DNA from: Chaunax sp. Z400
Lineage: Eukaryota > Chordata > Actinopteri > Lophiiformes > Chaunacidae
DNA: 64,000 bases
Assembly: GCA_037577475.1 (NCBI GenBank)
Contig: CM075192.1
Location: forward strand, 18,084,908 to 18,148,907
Direction of reading: 5' to 3'
Under the pieces are notes generated by a model that did no database searches, had not been told where the DNA came from, and saw only the letters and a program-made list of their open reading frames with translations. Position 1 is the first letter of the stretch, and every line of letters starts with the position of its first letter. Below are positions 1 to 12,860 of this stretch, one piece after another. Both the position numbers and the translations under genes were made by a program.

Positions 1-2941
1 ACATCTTGTCTGTGTAATTATCCTTCTCTTTGTCTTCTGTTTAACAGCATTAGAATATCTGAGAACTGGATTTGTATTCAGTTCTATCAGCATGTTGCTG
101 ATAAAGGGTGCCAGGCATATCAGGTCAAATATTTCCATCACAAATGGCTAAAGACAGATAGCATCAGACTCTTAGAGATCACCCATTTCCACCCAGTAAT
201 GTGTTAAAGATGATAAGGGCAGACAAGATGGAGGATAAATGTACAGTCTTCAAGTTCCTACTTTATGTGATAGTAGTGATTAATGTTGACATTAGTTTCA
301 TCAGTTTTATCAGTCAAAATGCTCAACTTAATAACATAAAAAGAAGAAATGAAGTAAAATAAAACTCAAAGCACATTTTTTCACCATAACAATAGCCATA
401 TTTGGTTATATACCTATTCAAACCAGAAAAATTTGAATATTTTGGGGTATTATGTTTATAGTGTTGTAAAAACATCTTCAAACCCTTCAAACACACCTTA
501 CAGCTGCATTTATTATTTGTCGATGCATTGCAGTATTTGTGCATATTAATGCCTTTATCTGGTGCAGATACCTCCACACAAGTTCATGAAAGGTCAACCA
601 TAAAATATGTGTTCTCTGAGGACCTGCTCTCTGCATTTCTTCCTCCTGGTGACTTAAAAAAACCAACATTTAACACATTTGCATGCGGAAAAATCCAGAT
701 CGTGGGTGGTGCCAGATGTTCCCTGGGGCCACCAGAGTTAAGATAGACAGTCTCTCAACATCTGGAGGTGTGTCGACTGAAAAGGGAATTGTTCCATAAA
801 GATGTTTTTTTTTATTGGCTTCATATCATCTTTTGTTGTATAAACTTTGCATGTCAGGCTGTTCAGCTGCAAGTGAAGCGAGTGAGTCTAGATTTCTTGC
901 TTGCCAGGCACCATACTGTGGGTTTGTGTAGGTTCCAAAGACTACCTACGTGTACCCTGACAATACACAGAAGAATTAAGTCCAGTGAAGAAATAGCTGA
1001 TGCCTGTCTGTCAAAGTGCTCGAGACAGATTTGTCTGTGTTCAGAGCATGTTTTGTTTTGGCCAGCTGGCCATGAGAAGTTAAACTAGCAGTGGTGTATC
1101 TCTCCAGTTCATTGGGGTTGGCCTTTGCCTCCCTCCCTGTATGTCTTGGCAGAGCTTCAACAATCGTCCCACAACATTACACTTTTCAAATTAACATTTT
1201 ATATTGTGACAACATAGTGTGGGTGGATGATAAATCTTGCCAGCACAGAAATGTAGCAAGCTGGCAGTGAATGCACTGCTAGCTCTCTCACTCTCTTTTT
1301 CGCTCTCTCAATCTGTCCCACTGCAACAACCTTGAACCAGTTTGTTAGCATCCCAAATGAACAGCAACGGTGTTGAGATTTGAATAGCATGAATAAATGA
1401 ACGAGCAAACAAACCAGCACAAGGCCGATGCTGCACTAGTGGCAATCTAGGGCTTGCACTCCGTGTGTAATGATGTGTAAATAGCTGCCGGCTGAGATAA
1501 AATTCAATTGAAACAACAAACTGCTACAGTCCACCACATGGCAAATGGCTGTTATAATTTTAACCAAGAGATTTGCTATGCACCTGGTAAATTCCAAACA
1601 CTTCTACTCCATAGGACTGCTGGGTAAGATCATAACAAGATGACATCTTGCCTCCCTGCTAGTCCCATCAGTCAAGGAACCGCCTCACTAAAAACAAGTC
1701 TGGATCACAGAGCAATACAAATAAGATTGATGTTGGCATTTTTATGCCATGGGAATTTTAAAACAAGCATCTTCACTTCATGAAATGGAAATTATTGTTA
1801 ATTTTCAAGATTTGCAACCTCTAAATTGCTTTGAATTATTAATTTAACTAACCTCTTTGAACCCCTGGGTGTTTGTGTTCAGTTTTATTTCTATCTTTAT
1901 TCACATAGGCGTAATGTCACCATCAAGCACGGTCTAAAATGAGCACTGGCAAATTAGCATTTCACTTAAGACAGGGGACAAAGAATTTTTTTTTCATAAC
2001 TATTTCTAAGCATTATTTCTATTTTTCTATTTCAAAGCTATCAATTTTTACCAAGCAATCCTTGCTGAAGCTTTCTGTGGAAGTTCAACCCAAGGGTTTG
2101 ACGTTTGGCCGGTTCAGTTATCATGGAGATGGATGTGTTGATATACTGTGCGAGCTAAGTAACTGAGGACTTCTCAGTAGTTAATTATTGGTCTTTGAAA
2201 TCAAACACTGAGGTATAAATACACTCCTTATGGTGGCACTCCCATTAATCCCATACATCAAGTGTAAACCCAGTTGGGCTTATGATGTCTGACTGGTTTG
2301 ACAGAGTTTGACTTATGCTTGAAATGTAATGCTGTGATTCTTTTCTACACAAAGTGCACCAGTCAGCATCAAATGGTTATTGCTCTCTTGATTTCAGAGT
2401 GAATGATAATCAGAAGGACCAGGTATGAAAGTGACCCTCAGCACTGGCTGCTTGGACGACCAGCATTGTCTCTGACTGCCTCTTTAAAAAATGTTGCTTT
2501 GTCCAACCTTGTGATTCATTCGGACAACAGTACTGAGGCCAAGTGTATGAATGAATGTCAGTCGAAGAGTAATAAAGGAGAATGGCCTCTGAGGGTGATT
2601 CTGAAAGCAGCTATCACAAAAACATTTGGTAGATGTGCTTCCTGTTGATGCAAATCTACTTAAAGTGCTAAGCACCTTACAAGTGTTTGGTGCACTTTAT
2701 CGTCCCATTATAGATGAAGAAGCAGTGCATTATTCTTTTGGGGGTATACGGCAGTGTTATGACAGGTTTTTGCTTTCGTACTAAAATACATTCTGACTGA
2801 TTCCGTTTTTTTTTGTTTTTTTTGTCAACCCTATTTTTTGTTTTACACAGACACAGAGAAAAATGAAGATTTAATTCCTTCTAAGAGAAAAATGAGTATA
2901 AAATGATAATGAATATTTGACAGTGGAATTGTCACTATAAA
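1..2941. other. Gene-free stretch, nothing recognised
   Basis: AT-rich intergenic or intronic DNA. Open frames are at most about 106 codons and lack protein character. No tRNA box pair, transposase motif or long tandem array was seen. Confidence 0.6.
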
Positions 2942-3022
2942 TATGCAGTGCCTGTCGAAACTTTGGACATTCCCATTCATTCGAATGAGAAACTGTGTCC
3001 AAACTTTTTTACTGGTACAGTA
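2942..3022. mobile_element. Miniature palindromic element, Tc1-terminus-like
   Basis: About 80 bp that is nearly all terminal inverted repeat. The left arm reads CAGTGCC...AACTTTGGACA; the right arm, read on the opposite strand, gives TACTGTACC...AAGTTTGGACA. A CATTCATTCGAATGAG centre lies between them. TA dinucleotides lie at both edges. Similar 'GTGTCCAAACTTTTGACTGGTA' termini belong to common teleost Tc1-like non-autonomous elements. Confidence 0.55.
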
Positions 3023-3254
3023 AGTCTGTGAATATCAGCCTCTCTCTCTCTCGCCAATGACAGACTTGAAAAATCCCTCCAAATGAGCTCCGTCATTATC
3101 TGTTCCTCATGACTCATCACTTTCACAGTGACAGAGCACTGTGAAAGGATTTCCTCTTTACAGCTGGGCTCACACAAGATGACTTATTGAAGAAGATATA
3201 GTAGCTACAGCTAGTATATCTCTCTGCTCTGCTCTGCGGGTTTCCAGGGTAATG

Positions 3255-3361
3255 GTATATATACAATTATATATATATATATATATACATATATAAATTA
3301 GTAATAATAATTAATAATAATAATAATTGTAATGGTAATAATAATAAATTAAATAAATTAG
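3255..3361. repeat. (TA)n microsatellite followed by AAT-rich simple repeat
   Basis: Alternating TA from 3255 to about 3296, then imperfect AAT/AATAAA repeats to about 3361. Confidence 0.9.
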
Positions 3362-3804
3362 GCTGGATTCATAGAGGCAGATAATTGTCACTGACTTCAT
3401 TTTCTTTTCGTTTTCTTAACAAGAAATTGAAGAAGAACTTACTCTACTGTTGTTTTGAACCGACTAAATAACCCTGCTGGCCTTCAGAGGAAAGCTGGTT
3501 TGTTTGTGTGTAAGCAAATGCAGGAGTTGGTGTTAATGTATTCCACCTTTGAGGTAAGCTCTGACCCCGACAGCCACTTCAGGCTGACCTTAAACCCTGC
3601 CCCCTCTGTAGAGATGTTTTCAGTGGATGAGTCTTGATGTTAATAATGCAAGAAATTCTACAATATAACACGAAATCCAATCATTATGTGAGACTAAAAG
3701 AAAGTACTATACCAACAAAATTTGAACATTGGTTTGTTCTTAATTAGTCTTTTTGCTGGGTCATGTGTACTTTGGTAAATTACCTCTGTGTGAACTGAGC
3801 GGAA

Positions 3805-3870
3805 TGCGATTGGGATGAGATTAAATTTTATTGATCTCTGTGGGGAACCCTAGCCATTGTGGCCATTTGG
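3805..3870 (-). mobile_element. Possible LINE 3' tail
   Basis: The minus strand reads CCCCACAGAGATCAATAAAATTT, resembling the 3' end of teleost LINE or SINE copies that carry 'GGGGATCAATAAAGT'. No reverse transcriptase sequence adjoins it. Confidence 0.25.
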
Positions 3871-4767
3871 GAGGATTCTGCATTGCATAAGACCCAATGT
3901 CAAACATAAAAAAGAATGAAACCAAAAAAAAGGCAAAGGGATAATTCAAATGAGCTAATAATCATTCAGAATAATAACCTGGGATTTTAAAAGTCATCTC
4001 TGTCATAATTTTGATATTGTACTCAACAAAAAAAATTCTGAGATTCAAGTTTTAAACACCTCATTAACATATATCACTTAAATAACACATTCAAGTGGCT
4101 TATTTTACACATTCTGCAGTTAAAGAGAAACATTATGATTAATTTGGAGTTTTTTTGTGGCCACTTTCATTCTGTTTTTGGTCTCTACCAATTCCTTAGG
4201 GATATATCTGGCTCTTTAGCTGATAAATGCTCCACTTGAAACACCACTTATTATTGCAAATTGTATCTGTCTGCTTTGTGGTGCTGAGCAGGGAGTGCAC
4301 ATTGGGTTTTTAGAGGTTTTTCAATGAAAACTGCAGCCAAAAACAACACTGTGAGAGCAGTGAGACTGAACCAAAACAGTGAGGTTGTGAGCCAAAAAGC
4401 TAAAGAATGAGCTGAACCTCACTATAAAGTTCCACCAAGACAAAGCGAGCTGCAGATTGAGATGATAAATCTCTGGCGATCCATAGTTAACTTCACTTAT
4501 CTTAAAAAAAAATCTAAAATTGTAAACACATGGTTTTCACAGGACACTAACACTATCTGTCTGGAAAGAGTTTCCACATGAAAGTGTGTGGGGAAATCGA
4601 CCTGTTTTCTAAGTTCTGCCCCTCTCAACATACTGGCCAATCATAGCGTAGCTTCAGCCAGCTCAGACTAAAGTCTGACAACCAAATGTCTGAGCTGCAT
4701 AAACTTTAATGCAATTGTTTCAGATTCTCTTAATTCCCAGGCTGGTTTTGTGGATTTTGAATTAGTC

Positions 4768-4812
4768 ATGGTTAAATGTTGTGCTGGAGGCATGTGTAAC
4801 CATAATCATTAG
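4768..4812 (+). pseudogene. Short THAP-domain-like start peptide, remnant
   Basis: A 14-codon frame starting ATG reads MVKCCAGGMCNHNH and stops at TAG. The MVKC-x-A-x-GC start with paired cysteines resembles the beginning of THAP zinc-finger domains of P-element-like transposases and THAP proteins. Nothing beyond it continues the domain, so this could be chance. If real, it marks the 5' end of a dead transposon copy. Confidence 0.2.
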
Positions 4813-5130
4813 CAGGAGAGGTTGTAAGAAGAAACATGGTACATTTCCTTTTATTTGTTAAATTTAACATTAACTAGCACTTCTATGCTATGCTAGCTTC
4901 TTAAGGTAGACTCAATACATACACCAGCTACTTTTGCCTCTAATTATTGCAGTAGTGAATAAAGACCTCTCCTGCTTTACTGGAAAAGTGTCAGTCCTTA
5001 AAAAAGGAAGTGTGGTATTATTAAATCTAGGTCATATCTTTACATATTTTGTGTGTAAAGACATAATGGTTACAACAACTTTGGAGAGAAAAAAACCTGC
5101 AATGGCTGCAGGGGCTGAAATGTAATACTT

Positions 5131-8100
5131 GTGGGCTTTTAACAGTGCTTGTTTTTTTGTCAATGATGAAGGATCCTCTCAAAGAGAGAGCTTGTAGTCA
5201 AAGAATAAAATCATTCTTCTATGACAAGAAATACCTGCCATGTCACTCTCACCAAATGTACCAGACTCCATGTCTAAACACCCATTTTCTGATCAGCCAA
5301 ACCCAACAGAAACATAATAAACCTCAACAAAGCCATATTGGCTCGTCTTGGCTTTAATCATCCTCTGTCTCTTAACACTGCCCTCACCATTGTAACCTAT
5401 TTTTGAGTTTAATAAACTGGATTTATCCTTGAAACATATAAAGTAAACCTGTCTGCTTCGCTCTGAAATCAGTTTTTCACTTTCCAAAAATTAGATGACA
5501 TTTGTTAGGGACAGTGTGGGCTCCATTCTGACGGTAGCAGTGACTAATAACAAAGGGGCAAGTCTTAGCAAGGGGTCAGTTACAGTTGACCCCTGAAATT
5601 TAAACGTCTATGTCACAAATATTTGACCAATATATATTTGTAGGAAACATTTAACCATAGAAGAAGTCAGGTCAGTGTTAAGTAGCTTCCCTCCTTAGCT
5701 TCTGATTCATGTGCAGTCTTCAAAGTGAAAGGCTTCATCATCTCACTCTGATGTGTCAGGCGTTCAAATATGACATTTTTTCTGTCTCACTTAATCTTAA
5801 TCAACATAAAGCTGCCTGTCATTAATCCTCTTTTTCTTCACTCACTCAGATCAATGTTTCCTTTTCCAGAGCAAAGATAAGTAATTAATTCCCAGGCCGG
5901 TAGAGCCTTCAGGCATGACTATTCGTCGAAGACCCCAATCAATCCTCAGCGTATTTTCTACTTTCAGAAAATGAGCAGACATTTTTTAGGGGGGGATCAT
6001 GTTTTACCTTCCATCTTAGAGAATCAATGAATCTTATAAGAGTCAAAAAAATGAATGCATGAGCACAATCCAGTAACAAAATCAAAATGTTTGCAGAAAC
6101 TATTTTCTGTTCTAAAACTTGAACCCTGGAGCTCATAAAAATATGATTGGAAGGAGTTTGAACTGATATGCTTCTTATTGTGCACATTAGAATTATTTCA
6201 GAAATAAATGGTCTATTTGTGTCATTGCACGTCATTTCTCCCCCACTGACTCGCCATTAATGACATTTCTGAAGAAAGATGATTAATATAATGCTTTTTC
6301 TTGTGAAACTTATCTTGCAGAGGCGAGACTCAGAGGAATGGAGCAGGCTAAAGACTGGAAAGGCCAGAGTAGCCTGGCCACAACAGATAGGGAACAGACT
6401 GAAGGAGAGAAGGGGCCACTGCCTATTTATCAAGAGTGAGGTGCATGAAATTGGCTCTTAACCTCACAGTTAGAGGGTTTAATTAGAAATCATGCTTTTG
6501 CTACAGGAAGGGGGTGGGGGGGTTGTCCAAACAGGGTGATAAATGACTTATGGGACAGCAGACTTAAGAGGGAAGGGGGAAGAAGGTTGGTAAGAGTGAA
6601 ATGTAGGTGACAGCTCTGGTGGTGGCAGGAGGTGAGACATCAGGATGAAGCAAACACGAGATTGCAGCTGAAGTGCAAAACCGCACCTCAAGAGCTGTAA
6701 GGGCTGTTACAAAAAGGGTGTGAGGGCAATGTGGAAGACAGGGCCAGGTTCAGAAGAAAGAATGAGCTGACAGCACACTGACCTTAGTTAAAAATATGTG
6801 AACACTCATGTGTCATCACACAACCCGCAGGGCCTCCAGCAGGAGGGGTGAAATCGTGACACCAAATTATTCTGGGTAAATTGAATTTGAAGGCCTACAA
6901 TATAAATAGTGTACTCTTGACATTATGGGAAAGGAGAGATATCTCGGAATTGTCTTGTGTCAAATGTGTTGGTGCTTTGAGAAACTATGGGAAACACAGG
7001 AGAAATCAGTATTGAAAAAAATAGATATCCTGGTATTGAGCGGTATATCATAACCAGGACTTGGTATTGAGCCTCAGCTTTGAGGTGCTGAGAGAATCGA
7101 ACTGTTAAGAGCTATAAGCTTGTCTAGACAGATTCATGCTCTTACTAATAACAATAATTACATGCTAATTCTTTGATTAAATTGCTCTGGAGTTAAGTTG
7201 AAACTTTGCCAATTTTAGACTATTTTATTGAAGTTGGCTGAGGAGGGTTTTTTTGTTTGTTTGTTTTATTTTGTTTTTCTTGAGTTTAAATTTCTCAAAG
7301 ATTTTTGTATAAAACATCAGTACAGAAAAAAGTAAGGTTACCAAAACTCAATGATAATGACCCAAGCATAGACTTTTTTTTTGACTGATAGCCAGCTATT
7401 GTCATAATATGACATCTGTATGCAAAACATCCTAAAATCACTCTATAGAACAATATAGTAATGTAACTAGGCTATATCTTCATTTTATGATTGCACTGAA
7501 AGTCTACAAACAATAACACAGAGTTCATCCTGCCATGGATTAATTTTTGCACTTTGCACTTTTGCCACACTCAGTTTCCCAGTTAGTAAATGTAGTCGGA
7601 TAAATTACTCACTGCTGTAAATTCACTCACTGTAAATCTGTCCTTTATTTCTATTGCCGAACTTCAACAGTTATTTCTGTCAATCGGTGTCTCTTGATTT
7701 AAAACAAACCCTCATCTTCAACAGTTTGAGCAAAAAATAGGTCACCACCATCACCAGTGCGGTGAGGTTTTCAGTCGAGTGTGAGAAGAGGAGAGCAGTA
7801 CTTAAACCACCAGGCTGTACAAGATCTACTCTGTTTCTAATTGTTGCTCAGGGATTCGAATCTGGCTAAGAGAGCAGACTCATGTCAAATAGATCTATGG
7901 GGGGGTGAGTCTGAGAGATGAACAGTTCAGATGGAAAAAACTGCTTTAAATGTGAAATGTTGTTAGACCCGAGTTTCTGCTATTTGACACTTTGATATGT
8001 CAAAGGAAACTTTCTTGTTCTTAAAAATGTGTTGTTACTGAGGGAGCTTCTCCAGCCATTGAGCAGAGATGTCTCTGATCTTTGACACAATGTGCACCGC

Positions 8101-8489
8101 ATGAAAAGGTCAGTGATTGCTCAAAAGGACAGACTGGTGATTCAATTTTAAAAAGGAGTGAGGATGTGAATGGCTTTAGTATAGCACTGCCATGTATCTG
8201 GAAATGATGCACTGGCGTTTTGATTTATACCCTGTCAGTTAAAAGTGAAATGCAAAATTTAATACTAACAATGCTAAAAGTGTAGGTATTATTATTCCTT
8301 TATTCAATTTTTTTTCATGGTTATTGATATTAATTTCACACAAACCTTAGAATCAGATTGCAGCTGTAAAGCTTTCTATTCATTGTGGAATTGACCAAAG
8401 GAATACTGCCTTTCTCTAGAAACATTGTCAAAATGTGTCCATACTGTATTTTCTTTAATTTTTTTTTCGCAAGATGTCTTGAAAAGCTT
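5131..8489. other. Gene-free stretch, nothing firm recognised
   Basis: No coding exon, RNA gene or nameable repeat was seen. A G-rich tract (G5 T G7) lies at about 6509-6523 on the plus strand. Confidence 0.55.
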
Positions 8490-8740
8490 TTACGTAGGTG
8501 TAGCTCTTGGACCAAGGAAGTGTTGATTCCATTTTGAGGGAGATCCAGGTTTCTGGATCACTTCTTCTCTTTCTTCAACATTGCATCATTGCAATATCAT
8601 GAGAAATAGGCCAAGAAATGATTGCACATGCATGGGCAACTAATAATATTCTACACTATCTTCAACTGGATTCGGATCTGGATCATAATCCAGATGTGGT
8701 AGACTGAAATATGCAGTATATTTGGAGGGGGTATATGGAT
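8490..8740 (+). mobile_element. Dispersed teleost repeat copy (same family as 44063-44275)
   Basis: Contains the family's 'GGACCAAGGAAGTGTTGATT', then a GATCCAGG-type stretch, a CTTT-rich run leading to 'CAACATTGC', and a later ATCTGGATC-rich part. I know this arrangement from a very common teleost element ('cctccgccaaggagg ... aaagtactggacggattt ... catggatcttgatg'). This copy covers the middle and 3' part, degraded. No coding capacity. Confidence 0.4.
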
Positions 8741-10029
8741 TGGGTCATAGTATTGTAACAGAGAGGTAAAGACAATGCACTGCCACCAATATGTAGCTGA
8801 GATAACACAGATTCAGAGTCATTTAAATGGATTTCATGTATAAGGTAATCTGGACCCGCAATTATGGGAAATCTTTTTGTTGATAACTCATAACTATTAA
8901 TGATAAACGCATGATTCCTGATGCTAGGAGTAGGTCAAGGAATTAGACTGTATTACTTGATTTGGCGTGAGGCAGATCCAAGTACTGCATTGTCATCATA
9001 GTGACATCACGTGTGTGTAATGATACAACAAATGAAGCTCTAGAGTAAGTTCAGTCAGGAAGACTAAACCTTTGCACACTCAGGCTATACTTTAGTTCTT
9101 ATGCTGTCCTGTCATTCACACCTCTCACACATGCTCAGTCTTATTGCCCTGCCATCACAGTCCGGGGCACCAATTGTTATCAGCTGTTCTCATCAGCTGG
9201 TCACATCTATCCAGTAGCACAGTGACACGCCTTCACTGTCAGCCTATCATGTTGCTGCTGCCTTGTTTAATATGACTCTCTCTGTTCCTCTAGTTCTTTC
9301 ATGCTGCTGTTTCTCACGCCCTCCACCTCCCCGTCACCGCCCAGTCTTCAAAGATTCACCAACTTCATCATTCATCAGCTTCGGGGTCATCAGCCACCAC
9401 CACCACCACCAGTGTCTGAACTCCAAGAGGGGGATATATATCTTGCTGCTGCTCAGGACAGACACCCTTTGATCTCAATCTCCCTGAAGAGTCTAAGCGC
9501 CAAAGACTTTCTGACACCAAAGACTTTCCAACATACTAATTATCACATCATTTGATGTAATAAACATTATTGTTTACTTCCACCACTACTCTCTCCTGAT
9601 TGAATGTTTTCCAGTTGTAAGTGTGTAAATGGACAAAACTGACCAGAGCTTACATTTTGGTATGAGAAACACATCATGGCGGTCAGGATCTGGACACCAT
9701 GAGAATTAAAGTCGAAGGTCCTGACCATGCAAAGAGACTAATTAAAACATAGTGAGAGTCAACACAATGTACAAGGTTGATAAAAACACACTGGATAAAT
9801 AAACTGTAATTTTTGCTGCCATTAGTGTAACCCCATTACTGCCATTCATTTTACCTCAACCACAAGAAATGGTCTAGCCTGTTTTTGCATTTAACAGAGG
9901 ACATATCCTTGAATCAATGCCAAAGAGTAATCTGTGAGTTTCTTATCAAATGGAGCCTCCAGGAGACAACAGTGATGACGGAGAGGAAAGCCAGTGATTT
10001 TGATATAAATATCTACCCCCTGAACCTCA

Positions 10030-10200
10030 CCACTTTCTAATTATATTAGGATTAATTGGCTGGGTTCTGAGGGACTCCAGTTACTGCTGTGGAGTATTAA
10101 TGCACAGCACACCTTGCTGGATGGGCTCTGGACTCAGTTGAAAAGCCTGTTAATTAGGCCTGTGGTGGGGTGTGATAAAAAGGGAGCAGCACATAAACAA
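10030..10200. promoter_or_regulatory. Candidate conserved non-coding element
   Basis: No repeat signature. Several homeodomain-type TAATTA/ATTA sites (TAATTATATTAGGATTAATTGG, GTTAATTAGGCC) lie beside a GC-richer stretch. The regulatory role is a guess from composition only. Confidence 0.2.
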
Positions 10201-10804
10201 GCTGCACCAGAGGGGGGATGCTGAGGTTACCTGCTTCTGGACCTCCAACATCCTCCACCTGTATCACACAGGGCCACATGCTGCTCCTTTTTCTCTGGGC
10301 ATGGCTGACGGGGAAACTTTTCACACAGAGAAGAGCTACGGCCTCTACTAATCTCATACCTGTCCAATTGATTTAGCTGGAGGTGCATTTCCCCACCACC
10401 ACCATCCTCATTATGTATCCACACTCTGCAGAGATCTAACGTCCGTCATAAAGTTAAACATCCGCGAGCCACATGGAGATTTTTAATGAGAGTTCCATGG
10501 TTATTTCACACTCAATATCTGTTACTTTCTTTTTTTTCCCCTCTCTCTAATGCTCTCTGGTCTTCTTCTCCCCTTCCCTCAACCAAGAGAGGAGCTCTTG
10601 CCATCAATCAGCCATTTGCTCCTGTGGACTGAGACAGTGTCACACTGGGCTCTGTGTGTCGTCAGTTAGGACCACTATGTCCTCAGGTTACCATTACACT
10701 TCCAGTTTGACACCTCTGATATTTACTTTGGACTTCATCATCATGCTTTCCATCAGGGTTTGGAGGAAAAATAGTTTTTTTTTCTCTAAATCAGTAATCA
10801 CGCC

Positions 10805-10858
10805 TAAGATGATTTTCTGTCATGACAGACAATAAAGTTTTCTGATTCTGATTCTGAT
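10805..10858 (+). mobile_element. LINE 3' tail fragment
   Basis: Reads GACAGACAATAAAGTTTTCT followed by three GATTCTGAT units. An AATAAAG before a short tandem tail is how many teleost L2/CR1-like LINE copies end. No reverse transcriptase sequence was seen upstream, so this is a 5'-truncated fragment. Confidence 0.45.
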
Positions 10859-11154
10859 CACAGTCTTTATAGCAAACATTCAGATGCAGTCAACAAGAAA
10901 ATTTATTTTTGAGATCAGTAATGTCTCCCATGGAGCGCCTGTCATAAATCATTCCAGCAAAAAAGGAGTTTTAGCAAAAATTGATTTCAGTCATTGTTGC
11001 CCCCAAGATGAGTGAAACAGTGGAATCACCTGAAATTACCAGATTGTGGACATCATGTGAATAGCTGAAAAGAGTCATCTTAAGCAGGGAAATAAAGTCT
11101 GTAGCAAAACTTTTCACACAAACAGGCATATCAAAATGTTTTACATTCATTCAC

Positions 11155-11280
11155 ATCATTCATTCATTCATTCATTTTCTGTAACAGCTTATCCTGTATA
11201 GGGTTGCGGGAGGGCTGGAGCCTATCCCAGCTGACTTTGGGCGTGAGTCGGGGTTCACCCTGGACAAGTCGCCAGTTCAT
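11155..11280 (-). mobile_element. 3' fragment of a tRNA-derived SINE
   Basis: A CATT-repeat tail, then TTTTCTGTAACAGCTTATCC, GGCTGGAGCCTATCCCAGCT and GGGGTTCACCCTGGACAAGT. It matches the tail half of the copy at 48990-49352 almost base for base. The tRNA-like head is missing, so it is a 5'-truncated minus-strand insertion. Confidence 0.75.
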
Positions 11281-12489
11281 GTTTTACATGATGCATGGAA
11301 TTAATAAGAAATAAGCACATAAAATAAAAAAACAAATGGAAAATTGAAACAAACCTGTAGTTTAATATGAAACATAAAATTTAAGTTTCAGAGAAAGGCC
11401 AAAGAAAAAAAATGTGTTAAAGATTCAGTCAAAGTCAGCCAGTGAAATATTTTTTATTTGATTTAACTAAATGTGTTATCCGAAATTTTGTTCTAACAAT
11501 CTATTTCGTACATGAAACTTAATAACTGCATACCACTTCTCTATTTAGTTGAGGTTTGAACTCGGGAGAAATGAAGAGATGAAGAAACCAGCACCAGGTG
11601 AAAGGCTGAGAGGGGTTACCCAATCAGAGATGATGATTTCACAGTATGACTGAAATGGAACATCAGTCAATGTTTGGTTGCAGTAAAAAATCATGAAACA
11701 AAACACAAGATTTCTGAAGCTGACAGATTTATCAGATGGAATTCATTGTCAGAACAGTTAGACTTTGGAAAAGGTCCATGGATTTCATCCAGCTGTTGAA
11801 ACCATTGCAGCATGTTTGTTCTGGGTTCACCTTGAAGAATTGATTTGGCGTCAGTTTTCCAGTGCGAACCAAGTGGAGGTAATCAGCCCCCCACTGGTTT
11901 CCACACTGCATGTAGTTTACTGATTGCTCCACACTTATTTGTATTCTGTAGATTTTCTGTGGTGCTATTGATGAGCCTCCTCTAGTGCACATTAGTGATG
12001 CCAGGAGGGTCTGTCTGTGGAACTTTCAATAGGTATGGCTCGTCTTCTTGACCATTCATGTGTCCTTTGTTGTTTGAGGTTACAGTTGGAGAACTTATCT
12101 TTAAAAAAAACAACAACAAAAAAACATTTTCATTCATTTGGAGTGAGAGTCACACTCGTATCAAACTAGATAGCACTCTGAGAGAGCAAATTACCTCCAG
12201 GGCAGCCTAGGGCAGCTTCACACCTACAGTACAAGCCTGAACCAATGTTCAGGTTTTTGTTACATTGTTTGATCCGCTTAGTTTTGGTGTCACAAAGCAA
12301 TTTTGCAAATACACTAGAATTTTTCATGACATACCTAAATCCTGCCGTCATCATCTACGTCATCATCTGCCTACACTTGATGATTGATCGGCTTGTAGAT
12401 TGGCATTTTTAATGGAAGAAGCTGTACTCTGTTGAAACTTGGTATTGCAGTGTGACAGTAAAAAGGAGAAGCGCGGGCAAAAATCATGG

Positions 12490-12760
12490 CTAGGTTTTAG
12501 TATTGAAACTCTTTGTGTTTTCTGAGGCACGGGGAGCATCGGTGGACGCAGTTGATGTTGAAGTTGGAGAAGTCTCTGCCATCTTAGTGCCCAGAATGCT
12601 GTCCAGGTCATCATAAGAAGGACAATTGTCCTTCTCATTTGTAGACGCACCACTTTTTTTGATGCCAAAATTTTGACTATGCATGCACACCTGGGCACCA
12701 CTTTTGCACACCCCAACTATATATATGCTTTTTCTCTGCCACAATTTAAAAGCAAACATT
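12490..12760 (-). pseudogene. Possible Myb/SANT-like (Harbinger or MSANTD type) remnant
   Basis: An 89-codon minus-strand frame contains KKSGASTNEKDNCPSYDDLD followed by SILGTK. The pattern 'K-x-SG ... CP-[FY]-[DE]-x-LD-x-ILG' is typical of the end of the Myb/SANT-like DNA-binding domain in PIF/Harbinger-derived and MSANTD proteins, followed as here by a Ser/Thr-rich linker. The upstream part of the domain is not readable. I take it as a transposon fossil and not a host gene. Confidence 0.35.
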
Positions 12761-12860
12761 GTACTTTTTCTCCAGTAAATGTTTTTGCTAACTTTATACT
12801 AATTACTCTGCATGTTTGATTTAATAATACAAATCAAATAATGGTGTAATATTATATTAA

